Shown piece by piece: positions 18,598 to 32,000 of a stretch of DNA of 64,000 bases; positions within the stretch are counted from its first letter, which is position 1; every line of letters begins with the position of its first letter. Location of the stretch: the NCBI GenBank assembly GCA_029959195.1, contig CP114125.1, positions 744,001 to 808,000 on the forward strand. The letters run 5' to 3'. This stretch comes from Dictyophora rubrovolvata. Its lineage: Eukaryota > Basidiomycota > Agaricomycetes > Phallales > Phallaceae. Below the pieces are notes generated by a model, which made no database searches, was not told the origin of the DNA, and saw only the letters and a program-made list of their open reading frames with translations. Both the position numbers and the translations under genes were made by a program.

Positions 18598-21108
18598 ATG
18601 GCTTTCACCTTTGAACGATATTTAGCCAAGCTAGAGGTCAAGAAGTCCCCGTCGAGCTTCGCTCCTCCGGGATCGCATTGGTCGAATCGAGATTTGGACC
18701 CTGTTCCGCCAAAGAAACGAACATGGACGATGTTTAATTTCTTTACGTATTGGTTAAGTGATGCGTTCAGGTAAGTTACACTCATAACAAAGGCTAAGCA
18801 AGACTCAATGGACGTCTGCTTGGGCTCAGCATCGCTACATGGGAGATTGCAAGCACCATTCTCGCTATCGGTTTATCGTGGAAGGATGCCATACCCATAA
18901 TCTTAGTTGGCTACTTCATAGTGAGCTTTACTTTTCTCAAACGCTTGTATACTCAATACCTATATTTCCAAGACTATGGTTTTCATTGTGTTGAACGGAT
19001 TGACCGGCGCAAGGCTTCACGTACCTTTCTCTGTGCTCAACCGGTCCTCCATGGGATTCGGACTCGCTTGTGAGCACATCGACTTCATGTTTTCGAGGCG
19101 GACCTTGACGTGTTTCACAAGATTGGAGCATATTTAGTCGGGCTATTTTGGCCTGCTTCTGGTTAGGCGTCCAGGGTGCTAACGGCGGTGACTGCATGAC
19201 GCAAATGCTTCGAGTACGCTGTTTGTTCTTCTATTCTCGGGTGCGGAAGACCGACAAATCCAGGCTATATGGCCTAGTTATAGAAATATTCCGAATCATC
19301 TTCCTCCGAGTGCGGGAATTACAACCGTGAGTTGTCTCAGGTGTTATACTAATGGCTTCGCTTATCCATCACGTTTCATTCTTAGCAAGGCATGATAAGT
19401 TATTTCCTATTTTGGATTATTCAGCTTCCGTTTTTGCTTTTACGGCCGAGCAAGGTTTAGTATTTTACACTCTATTTATGTTGATGTCTGACGCTGGTGA
19501 TATCAGCTTCGTTATCTCTTCTTAGCAAAAGCAAGTACGTTATCATCGCTTCAAAGGTTTACCTTCTACTCATATCACACTCCAACTTTAGTTATCGTAC
19601 CCATTTGTACACTTTCAATACTTATATGGTCCTTTGTAAAGACCGGGGGTGGTCCAATTTTCGCTCAACGAGGAATGCTACACGGGTCGGCTCGCAGTTG
19701 GGCGTGGTTGCAGTGCGCCCTATTCAATTCCTCCACCTTTTCTGTCTAACGCGAAACAGATGCCTAAGTTCTGTAATTGGAAATTATGCGACTTTGGCAG
19801 TAAGTGGCTTCACCCAAAATATGGAAACAACCTCGCTCATCATTTTTATTGTATCCGTAGGTAAAGTATGTCACGTCTCACATATTTATTTTAGAACCAT
19901 GAGCTCGATCTCCCTAACCAGTATCGCCGATTTCACCCGTTATGCACGCAAACCCTCTGATACTTATATCCAAATCATCATCATTCCTTTCATGTTTACC
20001 TTAGTCGGGTTCATGGGAATAGTAGCTACATCAGCTGGAGATGTATTATGTACGTCAAGGAAATCTTTCTGAGCTCTTTCGTTGCTGAATCCAAATTAGA
20101 TGGTGATTTATTCTGGAACCCACTGCAATTGATTGACCACTGGGATAATCGTGCTGCAACCTTTTTTGCTGCATTTTCATTTGCTTTAGCTACCATGCGA
20201 GTCATTTATTCAACGATACTTGATGGCTCACTGATGGTACTTAATGTTACAGGGGCACAAATATATCAGCGGTATGCTTGTTTTTAGAAAAAAATTGACT
20301 CATACTTATCGAAAGAACTATTAGAATTCGTTGTCTGCCGCCAATGACTTTTCAGCTCTTTTCCCTCGTTATGTCAATATTCCGAGAGGCTCTTTCCTAT
20401 GTGCCCTCATTGGTGGCTGGCTCTGCGTTCCTTGGCTCGTTCTCGCAAACGCGACGAGCTTCCTGACATTCATGAGTGGATACACCGTATTCATTGCTCC
20501 TATTATCGGCATCATGGCTTCGGATTATTGGTGAATCGTTTATTACAGGAATCCGATCATATCACATCTAGCTAATTACCTTGTTTTTCTCGCGCCAGGA
20601 TTCTTCACAGATGCAAAGTTGACGTGCCGTCAATGTATCGACCTCATGGACGATACTGGTACACATATGGCATAAGTAGGCAAACATTTTTTTCTGCTCT
20701 GTTCTTTTTTCTTTTTTTCACGTGTTAACACATTGCTGTTTTTCGACTTGAAGATTGGCGAGCCTTGATTGCAATGCTTTTGACCGTGCCCCCTATGTTG
20801 CCTGGTCTGGCTCAGGCCATCACACCGTCGGTTTTAGCTGGTGGAACCGCTCACCTTTATGTTCGTCTTCTATTTATACATTTATTGACCTATTTAACAA
20901 TATTATTTCGGCACAGGATATAAGTTTCCTATTCGGATGTTTTGGAGGAGCGGCTGTTTATCTCTCCCTCTCTTTCCTCTTCCCGGCAAAGGAGACCTTC
21001 CTTGACGAAGCGATATTACCGCCCGATGAAGATTCTGACGACGGTCAAACATCACATCAGCTAGAGAAGAAATCATTAGAAGACGAAAAGGAAGGGTCGG
21101 AAATCTGA
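18598..21108 (+). CDS. NCS1-family permease (uracil/allantoin/uridine type)
   Basis: Plasma-membrane symporter of the nucleobase-cation-symport-1 family, taking up a nucleobase or related compound. It starts MAFTFERYLAKLEV, has the NCS1 opening SNRDLDPVPPKKRTWTMFNF, then ASTILAIGLSWKDAIPIIL, GARLHVPFSVLNRSS, ACFWLGVQGANGGDCMTQML, LPPSAGITT, DHWDNRAATFFAAFSFALAT, GTNISA...NSLSAANDFSALFP, FLTFMSGYTVF and a cytosolic acidic/basic tail ending KEGSEI. Around ten or more introns of about 50 nt join these in order. Substrate cannot be told from sequence; fungal FUR4/DAL4/FUI1 relatives differ. About 540 residues, typical for the family. Confidence 0.85.
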
Positions 21109-21371
21109 ATTGTGAAAATTGTTTCAGGTTCCTATTTCGGATAAGATTTAATGTCAGGATTTTTTTGTGAACGAGACAGAATTTTCACCGCTAGACAAAG
21201 AAAAGAAGAAGAAATTAAAATGACGTGGTTTCGTGAAATTGCATCTAGTCTTTATGAGGAAAAATTATCATTCTGAACATCTATTCTTGATGAAAAGTAG
21301 GTTTTTTTGAATACTTAATAGGTTGAGCCGGGTGACTTCTTTCGTGGAAGGTACTTTTCAGGATTTTCTGA

Positions 21372-22388
21372 ATGGGCTGCGTTTGCGCGAACTTGAAATT
21401 CTGGCCGGTGTCGGCAGAAGCCGCTTGCAGGAGCTTCAGCGCATCCAGTATCTCGGAATCTGACATAGAAGCCATGAAGAAGAAATGTCTTGAAGAAGTG
21501 CGCGAACATCAAGCAATGGGTCTTAAAACGCAAAAAATTGCACGCAATCAAGATATAAATGTGACTAGCCATACGATTCAAGAGCAGGTGAGATTTACCA
21601 GTTGTTTCAATACTATCAATGTTCATTTAGTTTTCAGCTTGAGAATTTTGATAATAGATGTCAAATGTCGTCTTTTTTCATAACTGCTCGTCGAACTACA
21701 GACTATATGAACACGCCCGAATACTACGCTCACGACACCGTAAAAGCCTTCATTGAACATGTTCTGGGTATGACAGTGGAAGATCTCTATTAAATATGGC
21801 GGCTTTTGTGCGGCGGGTGTCAAAGGTATGTAAGATCTCTGTGCATGGTTCCTTACTTGCCGTTTTACTCAAGGATGCACTCAGGTATAGCAAAAAAAAT
21901 GACAACAGCCGACGCACCGAACTGAAGCAGCGCATTCGCGAAGTCATTCTCAATAATCTTCGTAGGTATATTCAAACAAACAAACTTCATCTATTTCAAT
22001 CTTGATAGGTGAAATTACAAACGAACCTAAAGCAACAATGCAATGGGAGAGATATGAGGATCTTGTGGTGAATAGGTACAGTGTCGTGCTTGACGGCTGG
22101 CCAGAAGACATCACCTTCAACCCCAGCAACCTCACGCTCCGAGAATTGCAGCTCATCCTCGCCCTTCTGGTCAAGGAAAGATGTGTCTGGAAGAAGCTTA
22201 CGCCAGAAGAGCTCGATGAACGACAATCACGGTACACTGACAGACTGGTCAATGGCGAGGTTCAAATGCGCAAAAAACGAAGTGATGCAGGGAAGAAGAA
22301 GGGGAAGACTGTCAGGGGCAACCCAGATGATGATGGTAATGCACCTCCGAGGAAACGAAGTTCGCCAGAACCTCCCATCTTCTTCTAG
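21372..22388 (+). CDS. Hypothetical fungal protein, multi-exon
   Basis: Protein-like exons in series: MKKKCLEEVREHQAMGLKTQ (21474 on), after an intron ENFDN...FFITARRTTDYMNTPEYYAH and GMTVEDL (to about 21790), FVRRVSK, then ALRYSKKNDNSRRTELKQRI, and after a last intron (about 21964-22007) YEDLVVNRYSVVLDGWPEDI, LTLRELQLILALLVKERCVW, ending in a Lys/Arg-rich tail with PPRKRSSPEP. The basic tail looks like a nuclear signal. An in-frame problem near 21790 makes the middle junction uncertain. The Y..VV..WP.DI...NPS block recalls proteins repeated in agaricomycete genomes, but I do not know their function. Confidence 0.4.
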
Positions 22389-22933
22389 TGAGAGTGACAA
22401 TGAGTAAATGGTGGGTTGAGCTCATCATTCAGTTTAAATCTGTTTTTCCGACTCATCCTTACAGCTATAGACATAGAGTAATAATATTCATTGTACGCCT
22501 CCAACTGCAAAAAGAACGCCGGGGAAATATGTGATTTTGAGGGAGTTCTTGTCGTCGTCGTCGTCTCGGGTGATGAGGTCCAACATAGCTCACTGTGCCG
22601 CGTGATGTGGACCAGTCATGTGACCGGTTCACGGATAGCATGCTGCGTCCGTAAAAAGATCGCTCAGATCACTTTTAGGACATCGAAAGGGCGAAGTTCC
22701 TCCAGACAGGCCTGGTCCGGACCTCATTGGCACCCCAGGCTGAATGTGACTCTAGCGGGGTCCTTTAGATTACAAATGTATTAGATAAAATGCCTGTATT
22801 TACCGTAGTAAACTGAAATTCAGACGATTTGCACGTTTTCTTCAAAGTAGTAAACGTTTACTGATTTATGAGAACATTTGTTTATTTGAAACACACGTAA
22901 TCCACAGAAAAAAACTCGAAAAACCACGTCTAT
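22389..22933. other. Intergenic
   Basis: No supportable gene. It includes a GTCGTCGTCGTCGTC run near 22549. The 97-residue plus-strand frame at 22491-22784 has no protein-like features. Confidence 0.3.
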
Positions 22934-24415
22934 TTGCGGTGTCGCACTGGAACTGACTGGCTGTTACTACTATTTGATTGCCACCACCTGTCCTTCGTGT
23001 GCATGGTCCGAATACCAGTCTCGCATCTGTCTACAACATTAGCTACTCATATAACATCAAATATCCCGCGGCAAAGCTCGAGTTTCGCCGACGATGATGT
23101 GGAGAGCAGAGATGGTGCATTAGACCATGAAAACGCGAGTAACGATGGCGACATCGATGGAGATGGTTTTTGGATGTCGCAGTTGCAGACACATGCGTCA
23201 AAGCTACCATTTACACCAAAACCGTGGCAACTTCAGATCGCGCAGGAGAATACAAGGTTTTACTATATACTGAGGCAGCAGGGTTGGTAAACTTACATAC
23301 CTGAGTTTGTGTATGCAGGCTGTTGACTGTCTTTAGGGATGTAATATCAAGGGCGTCTTGCTGGTCGCCCAGTGGCGAATCCCAGAGTCTTCGGATACCT
23401 GGATACAGAGAGCAGGAAGAGCGGCCAGGGGGGGGGCAGGGAAAGTGGCAGAGCGATCTTGCTAGTTTCGGCTCGTTGTATGGAAGATGTTTACAAGGGG
23501 TTGGTGCAACAGGAGTCCAGTCTGCAGGGCATAGCAATGGAGATGCTGGGAAAATCTCAAGGGAAGGAAAAAACGCGTGGAGTCAGACAAAAGAAAGACG
23601 GGACGGAAGAATCCGCTTACGTTCTTTTCACCGGCATGCCTCCTGACCTTTGTTGTGACAACTGTCGCGACACCACCCACATCGGCCTGTCTCTCTCCAT
23701 GCTAGAATCTCCCATAGGTGCGCGATCACCAAGCCCTTCTGATTCGGGGTCCTCAGACGAATCGTGTCGTGCACCCGATGTCAATGGAAAGCGGAAACGA
23801 GGGGCTTGGCGAGTTCGGGAACACCTTCAAAAGGCCCAAACTGCGATTCGTGAGTGGCGGCGTGGAATATGGGAAAGGGATTTTGGTGATTGTCTCGTGG
23901 GCCCGGAAATAATTATTGATGATGAAATGCTCCGCCGCGTGGCTAAACAACGACGATTTGTAGACAGCGCGGTTTTAGCTGAAGAATGGGACGCGTATGA
24001 GGCTTATGGCGCTGAGGTTCTGGGTGTGCTGATAGTGGTCGATCGTGAGGAAGATGAACGAAAAGAGAATGCAAGACGCGCGAAGGTTGCGAAGTATGCC
24101 ATGACGAAACTCCAAAATCAAGCAGCAGACAGAGAACGCGCTTTGGCAGATAGGACGAATAGGCCCATCTCAAGCCCATATGCGCGCGCGTTCATACCAG
24201 GCACAGGCGTATTTCAGTATGAAGTTCAAAGCCCTGCTCCCACCGTTTCGCCTTTTCCAACGATAACCAACACATTTGTCCCTGTCTCCCCAGATTCGCC
24301 TACACCAGTCGACTTAAGTGCAATGCCCGGCAACTTTGCAAGTCTGACGTGGCATCATACCACGCCACAGATGATGGAAAAGTCAACAGTCGCCCAAACG
24401 CATCGTAGAAAATAG
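22934..24415 (+). pseudogene. RecQ-like helicase, C-terminal part, frameshifted
   Basis: From about 23340 the reading GVLLVAQWRIPESSDTWIQ then RAGRAAR matches RecQ helicase motif VI. The next residues should be Gly-rich followed by GRAILLV; they lie in a different frame (ORF 23372-24415), with the shift inside a run of nine G at 23428-23436. Downstream come a cysteine pair (LCCDNCRD, zinc-binding-like), an acidic/Ser linker, and the helical segment VREHLQKAQTAIREWRRGIW...YGAEVLGVL known from the C-terminus of RecQ-like proteins that are dispersed in agaricomycete genomes. An upstream exon at about 23035-23250 (acidic, Ser-rich) may belong. Helicase motifs I-V are not seen, so the copy is truncated as well. 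Confidence 0.55.
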
Positions 24416-24467
24416 ATATTTGCAAAGTGAGTTACACGCTTATTCTACTTTGTCTTCCTCCCTTTAT

Positions 24468-25251
24468 TCAACTGCTATCCCAGTCATAACCCTCTCCATC
24501 TTCACCCTCGTAACTGAACGCCGCCCCATCGTCCTGGGCATTTAGGAAGGCCGTTTCCACATCCAATGGCTGATCGCCCCCATGTTCTATTCGCGTAGTT
24601 AGTTCTTGCAAATCTTGTTCATTTTTACGCTGATATTGGTTTCTCGCCTCAATCCAATCGCTTAGCGATTTTGTATGTAACTGGTGAAGTCCACAATATA
24701 ACACGTTTGTATTCAAAGCGTCGCCCGTAATTCGCCCACTATACTGCTTGTGAATCCTTTCTGACCGGTACAGATCGACAAGCATTTGGATATCTTTGCC
24801 TCTGCTGACCTCGGTGTGTTTTTTTCCTTTGTTCCCACCGCCAAACATTTGGTCCATATGATATCGCGCACGAGTAAATAAGGGTAATAGCGGGGACATT
24901 TTCACCAAATATTCCCATGAGGCATTTGGTCCGTGAGGAGCATGAATTGTCCCAAGAGATTGAGAAGGTGTGGACCGTTGGCCTTGAAATCAGTGATGAC
25001 ATTGTGGGGACGGAAAGACTTAATAAGTCTTGTTCTGGTAAAGGGCCCGATGTTCTCAAGTGTTTCTCCAAAAGATTTAATTCCTTGTTCAGAGACTCGT
25101 ACATCACATTGAATGAAAAATAAATCAATACTTGGTGTGCTCCGCTAGTGTTATAATCGGATCGTTTGGGCGGATTGAACCAATTCATTAAAATGTTAGG
25201 CAATAATGCGCTTCGTAAGAGTAAGTGGGGAGTAATAAAATGTTTCGACAC
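24468..25251 (-). pseudogene. Unrecognised repeated-gene relic, frameshifted
   Basis: Read on the minus strand, three coherent stretches lie in different frames: LPNILMNWFNPPKRSDYNTS (about 25200-25130), then CDVRVSEQGIKSFGETLENI, RTRLIKSFRPHNVITDFKAN and LLTDQMPHGNIW (25110-24925), then WEYLVKMSPLLPLFTRARYH, GGGNKGKKHTEVSRGKD and LHTKSLSDWIEARNQYQRK (24918-24600), with an acidic end DGEGYDWDSS. Two frame changes and no intron signals point to a broken gene. It faces the RecQ-like relic tail to tail. I do not recognise the family; helical and basic segments suggest DNA or RNA association but this is a guess. Confidence 0.4.
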
Positions 25252-26408
25252 CTAAAGGTGTCCCAATTCGTTATCAGTATTATCCATCAATCAGATCACA
25301 TTACTTGTTTATAATTTGCTTTAGCAGTTTGCTCCCATCTTAGACTCGCGGGCGCCCAAGCTCGAGTTCCTCATCATGCCTTTTGCTCCCACCATCATCG
25401 CAGACGTTACATCCTTTACCACCAATCCATTTCCGTCATTCGAATTTCGTTCCCACCATCCCGCCCAAATCCTCACTGCGTTAGTCATACCGTAGTTATG
25501 TATACATCTTAAATACTACCGTCTTGTGTCACTGAGAGATGGCGTCCGAATCCGCCGAGCAAGGAGCCCGCCCACTCGGTGGTCTTGTTCCGCGTTCTGA
25601 GCACAGCTCGACCCCCAACCTACCACGGACATCATTCACGAGGAGCGAGACGAGACAGGATACTAGCCGGCACATTTAGCTTAAGTCGCGTGGAGCTAAA
25701 AAAAAAAGAAGGTTTGTTCCATGATTCGGGTGTCGGAAGTTATTGAATGCATACTTCTTTCAGTAATCCTGAATCTACAACCACTTGCAATTAAAGATGT
25801 TTTCGCCAATTCTTTCTACGATTGTCGTTATCTATGGCCTCGAAACACATTTTATGCCTATTTCAGGCTATAGCAGCACTTAGAAACTCATATATAATAT
25901 ATTCACAAATTTTTCTCCCACATGCTAGCTATGCCCAGCTCTTGGACGGTTCGTAAAGACGAAGTACCCGTCAACTAAATCAGCACAATTCGGCCCCGTT
26001 TCTCCAGAGATATTGAGCAAAGTCTTGCATTGGACACGGCTTTGGACTGTAACGAGGCTGCCTAAAACGTGTACAATCCTGTGTCACTATTAGTTAATTC
26101 GGGTTCGGTTAGCATATTCTGCATGGGAAATTAGATGCATGACGATAACCAAAATAACGGTGCTTGGGAAGTTAATTAGTACTTAATGACAAGAATGGGA
26201 CATTCTCAAAGTAATTAGTAGCAAAGTATGTACATATGTATTGTGTATTATTAGAAAGTTCGGAATTAAAAATATGCTTGGTTTGGCTCACGTGATAACC
26301 GGCCGCCCGTGTCCATCCGACTCCAGCAACCCAACCACGCCTCCGTCCATCATATTCAAAATTCTTTTTTAAAAGCTTCAACAAATTGAAACTTCAAATG
26401 AAGACACT
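25252..26408. other. Intergenic, 1.15 kb
   Basis: No gene, RNA or clear repeat supported. Short AT-rich and C-rich patches only. The last 100 bp before 26409 would contain the F-box gene's promoter. Confidence 0.35.
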
Positions 26409-28380
26409 ATGCACAGCTTGTCATTTCTTCCGACTGAAATTATAATCCGCTGTCTCAGCTTTCTGCCTTACAAAGACCTAGTGGTATGTACTGGCGTATC
26501 AAAGCAGTTTAGGGACATAATCGACGCGTCTGCGACGCTAGAATATATCCTCGAACTAGGTATCGCTGGTTTAGAAGACGCATCTGGTCGCGTTTCGTTG
26601 AGCAAGTGCGGTAGAAACTATCATACGACAGCCGACCTCTTACGAGCTTTACGGGAGAGAGAACACGCCTGGTCCACGCTAAGTTGTACCAGCTCATGGA
26701 TTATTCCTGTCGGCAAGCGATATATCGTTTGGGAACTATGCGGACCCGCGTTCGCGGGTTGTTACCTTCGTGGGTCAACCCCGCCTCTTCATGGTATAGC
26801 GTTCAACATGATCGACGTGTTTGACCTGCGAGATCGTACGGCGCAAGGGCCAATGGTTTCCTTAACGCTAGATAAACCGTTTTACAACTTCTCAATTGAT
26901 CCAGGTCAAGATCTTCTAATAGTGGTTGAAGAGGTACCACCGTTGGCGTATGTGCAATCGATCGAACCAGCCTCTCGACTAACACACTCCTCTAACAGCC
27001 TTGTTTGGAAGCTACACATCCGGTCGCTTTCCTCAGGGCTTCCTTATAACCAAGTTTACCCCTTCGCTTACTCCGAATTACAGTCGCGAGCAACCAAAAC
27101 GAAGTATTATCAACCTAATCATAACATCATTCATGTTCCGGTTGCCCACGAAAACTGGCTAAACGAGAATGGATATCCAGGAGCGACGGATATTCAAATC
27201 CTGGGAGATGTAGTTTTATTCGCACAACGTCGAGGTCCAAGCGGCTCCGGTGGCATAGCGGTAGCCAATTGGAAAACATGTGAAATCATATACGTAGGTC
27301 CCTTCTTTTGAGCTTTCTTCTCCAACTGTCTTGAGCTGGTTTGCAGATAACGTACCCGTCTTGTGGTGACTGGTGCTGCACTCTTCTATCTCATAATGAA
27401 CTTCTAGTTGCCAGCCGCGCAAATTATCGTCGAGCGCCATTAATTGAATATTATACCCTCAATGACAATCTCCGTTTAAGATCTACTTCTGCGAAATGGG
27501 ATCCACCTCGTGTTGTCTTTGAATTGCCGTTCATGAACCACGGTGCTTCGGGTCCAAGCGTACGAGGAACATGGCGTCCTGCGTACTGCTATACTCAGGC
27601 ATCTTTCATGCCCAAATCGTTCTCTCCGTTTGTATCCTCAACATCATCGTCTAGCTCACCTCTATTTTTCCATCCTTCAAACCCACAATTAATCGCCATC
27701 CGATTTATTGACACCAACACCGGTGGACTTTCTTCAAGATCGCGAAAACGAAGCAAGATTGACATGTTCATTCATGTCGGGCATTTAAGGAAGCTAAGAA
27801 ATGCACACAAACGGCAAAGTGTTGTTGGCGAAGAAGTTAATCTGGACAGAATTGCGTCTATTCCGTGGAATAATTGGGGTCCGACAGCCACCCGAATTCT
27901 GAGTGCTGTACTTCCAAAATGTTGGCAGCGCAATATTCGAGGGTATCGCGTTCTGCTTTTCGGGGCTGGATCGAATTCACCGGATAATAACGGGATGTCT
28001 AGAGGGGATATGGTCCTTGATTTTAATAGCGATTTATGGGACATATCTGTCGATGGCGTAATATGGCATCCATCCAATATCGTCTTGGGTGAAGACGATT
28101 CTGAGTATTACCCACACCCTTATCGAAAAGGTGACTGGGCGATCACAACCAGTCTGCCGTATCGCCAGATGATGGCACCACGAATTTCCCCTTATCTACA
28201 GGGTGAAAATCTCAGTGTTAATTCTGATTATGCCATGCTTGGCGATGACATAGTCTATACTGAAGTAAGTTTTTCTTATTGTTAGTAACATTTGCATTGT
28301 ACTTAAAATCGCTTGGGTAGATGGATCGAGCTGAATTTGGCTCACTCAGAGCATTTCGGATTCTTCATTTCGGAGATTGA
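26409..28380 (+). CDS. F-box protein
   Basis: Three exons: 26409-27294, 27347-28263 and 28321-28380, joined at standard GT...AG sites (GTAGGT...TGCAG and GTAAGT...GGGTAG) without frame loss, giving about 620 residues. Residues 3-47 (LSFLPTEIIIRCLSFLPYKD, then VSKQFRDIIDAS) form an F-box, the Skp1-binding part of SCF ubiquitin ligases. The rest is unannotated, with WELCGPAF, LPFMNHG and VIWHPSN blocks and beta-rich spacing as in other basidiomycete F-box proteins whose substrate is unknown. A basic segment RSRKRSKID lies in the second half. Neighbouring genes give no hint of a target. Confidence 0.8.
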
Positions 28381-29006
28381 TATGTAGCGAGATTATCTTA
28401 CCACCCCCGATTAGTACGATTGCAGTAATGGAGCACGTAGAATGAAAGAGCGAGTTTGGATACCTTTAATCAATTCAAAGAACATCCAAACGTATTCATG
28501 ATCGCCATTCATCCGAAGGAATGACTTTCGACGCTCACGCGCCCAGTAAACATATGTACCTTTAAAGCACCGGAGTTAATTAGTACGGAGGTGAAAACAG
28601 TGTTCTCCAGAGTAGTGAGATAAGCACAAGGGTTGAATCTGAGGGTCGAAGGTGCGATAAAGCATGTAATGTGCCAGTCACAACGCACTAACAGCGGATG
28701 AAATGTATAATTAGATTGTACACGGTAAGGTATGTGTATATGATTAGAATACAGCTTGTAGTACTACAATACGAAAAGCAGAGTTTTACATCTTGTGTAC
28801 TATCACAGAGAACGAAAATGCCCAATTAAATTGAAGCGACTGAAAAAATCTCAGACGTTAACGAGAAAAAGGAAAATGAAATTAGTTGTATAAGTGCGAT
28901 TATAATGGGGACAAAGTAACAAAGTAAACGTGCGACAGTCCATCAATTGTGATTGTTAGCTGGGAAACATTGGTCGTTACGACTCGAACATGTAGCATTT
29001 GTGATC
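28381..29006. other. Intergenic between convergent genes
   Basis: Lies between the F-box gene and the 3' end of the SNF2 gene. AT-rich with no long frame; presumably 3' UTRs and polyadenylation signals, none clearly identified. Confidence 0.35.
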
Positions 29007-32000
29007 CTATGCTCTTATTCCGAACACTATCGCGCCGTATTTATATATAAACGGCCAAGAGCATAAAACAATCGACAGCACTCACAATTAGCAAGGTCCC
29101 TAACACTTAGGCGTTTCAGCTTGACTGCCCCGCCTTCTCCCAGAGATCCGTCCATCAGATTTTGCTGAAAGGACAATATTCAGTCAGTTTCGCCCTAAAG
29201 CTCCTAGCATTTAGCCACCGCTCTAACCTTTCTTTCCTGAAGCGCCAAAATTCTCGCCTCAACCGTATCCCGGATAACAAGTCTATCGATTGTAACATCC
29301 CTTGTCTGTCCCAGACGATGTATTCGATCGAATGCTTGCTGCTCTACTGCAGGCGACCAGCCCAAATCAAGTGATATGACGTGGTTAGCGCGGGTCAAGT
29401 TCTGGTATGCATTAGTCCCTCGAATTCCTAACACACAACATCTGCACGTACTAATCCAACACCGCCTCCCTTAAGGGACATTAACAAAACACGGGCTTTG
29501 CCATTGGCCATGAAGGTACGAATAGTTTGCTCGCGCTGAGAACGATTCATGTCGCCTTGGTATCTATACATCAGTTGTGAATATAAATATGTTCAAAAGT
29601 CATAGACAATCAATAATACCTGACGTAGGTAAACCCACGTTCATCCAAGTAGTCCGCCGCCAGATCAAGGCAACTTGTCCATTGCGAAATCACCATAGTC
29701 TGCATTCCCTTAAGTATGATAGATAGAATCTGCCAAGTACAAACGTTTCACCTTTTCATTCTGTGTCTGTTCATTTTCTGCCCATGACTGCAGCAATACC
29801 ATCATCCTCTGCATATATGTAGCCAGTAAAAAACATATGCAAGTGCGGTCAAGAGTTCACATACTTTCAACTTGGTAGAAGGTAAGAACTTCCTTCTTTC
29901 GCCCTTCATCTTTCTTGTTCGACGCTTAACAACTTTAGGTGGAAGCAATACTTCATCTTCATTATCGGAAAAGACAACGTTCCTCTTTCTTTTAGTGGAA
30001 CGTTTTGGGAGATCGTCATCTTCTTCATCGGTATTGACGATGAATGAATCGTCATCGTCGTAGTCGTCTTCATAATCACTGTCCAAATCCGCATAGGAAC
30101 GCCTACGTGTTTTATTTCGGCTGCCACGCGCCTTACTAGCCGTAATTTTCCCTGCGTCCTCGTCATCAGACTGATTTTCCTTTTTCACAAGCATTACGTC
30201 GGGATCAATAGGCATTCCATCTTCGTCATCATTGTCCACGTCCGAACCAATGATCGTTGGATTAGCTTGACCCCCGCCTTGATTGAGTTCAGCATCGCTC
30301 GGCTCAAACGCGGATCGCTGGAATATCGTGTTTTTCTGAATTGCGAAGCGACATGTCGGGCACGGCCGTTCGTCGGAAGTATAACGCTCTTCCTGACCTT
30401 GCTCGTTGACGACGACGGCCGCTGGGTGAGATATCACTGATTCTATCATACTCGTCATGCACGTAATAGTGACTGAACCTTCCTTATACTCACCTAAACA
30501 GTCCTTGCAGAATGAGTGACCACAGGCTGTGATAACGGGAGTGTTGATCGCGTCAAAACAAATCTAACAAGTATTTATTGATTCAGCGAAATAGCAAGAC
30601 GCTCGTTAAGAACGTACCGGACATTCCTCCCCTTCAATTGTCGCATCTAAGGATTCCTTCTCGGCGGCAATACGCTCAAGCACGATCTCCCTTCGTATCT
30701 TCTTCATCTTTTCAACGTATTCCCTTCCGGCAAAAATTGTGGCCCGATGAATTTCGGATTGATCTTCTTCTTTAACAACCAAGTCGTCTTCTGGTCTTAC
30801 AAAGGCATCTGCGTTTTCTTGAACGAGTGCAGGATGTCCGCAGGCCTGCCTCAGTCGCAAAAGTAGGACGAAAACGTGCGAGTAGTTCTGCGAAGAAGCT
30901 CAGCTGGAATTCCAAAAAGCACTTCAAAGTTAGCAGACCTTCAGCACTGTTCCTGCTCTTAAGTACCGGTTAAATATCATCTGCGATTTTTTCTCGATCT
31001 ACCAAAATTGAGATCCTAGCTTAAAATTATACAGTTATCATAGAGCACTGGCTTACGAGATCATAGATATCTCGCTCTTCTTTTGAAAAAACGAGGTGCT
31101 CCAAGCGAATTTCTTTGGATGGGAGTTCGATAAGTCTTTTCCCGTCCAACATTGAGTCCTTCTTACGACGCAATAAGCAGGTGTTGAGAATTGCCTGGAG
31201 TCGGGTTGTCGCGAGGTTCGCTTTGGAATTTTATTATTATCAGTATTGTCCACACCTTGTTGGAAAACATTTGCTCACGGCTAAGACGTTCATAACGGGT
31301 GATATGCTCTCTGAAGGAGGTCCAATCTGCCAGCACAATGTATATTTAGATCTCAAATTATTGAAACTCAGGGTGACCTACCATTCCAAGGCCGGATTCT
31401 CACTGGGAGGAGTCAATCATAGCACAACAAAATATTATACAGAAACGACCTACAGAAACGAAATTGACTGTAGCAATCCGTCAAGGTGTTAATCACAGGT
31501 GTCCCCGTTAAACACCATCGATATTTAGAATCCAGCTCGGTAACGACATTAGAAGCCCCTGAATCAAGTCGTGCCTTAAGTTCCTACGATCATTAAATGA
31601 GACTTACGAGTTTGTTTATTTCTGATATTTTGCGCTTCATCAAGAACGACCCGGAACCATTTCATTCTCATTAGCGGTCCCTATCAAAAGTTCCAAAATC
31701 CTTCAAGACACAGGATGAAAAAGCTTACCCGTCTCCTCACAACTTTCTTAGTTTCACCATCAGAAGCGATGAAATCATCATAAGTTTTTCTCTTCGATTT
31801 CTTCTGGTCGTCTGGCCATTCAAACGATAAAGTCTAAGTCAAGCTTTAGCCATGATCTCTGATACCCTTTCATGTTACACTTGCCCCGTAAGTCGTTATA
31901 ACAACATCATACTTTTGAAGATCTTTGAAAGACTTTGCTTTATTTGGACCTACAATTCGTAAGCACCAGATAGCCAAAAATAACCCAATTCTTGCACCAT

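Noticed and set aside
21281-21475. Minus-strand 64-residue frame starting MASMSDSEILDALK
   Set aside because: Protein-like, but overlaps the better supported plus-strand exon series at 21372-22388; kept only as an alternative.
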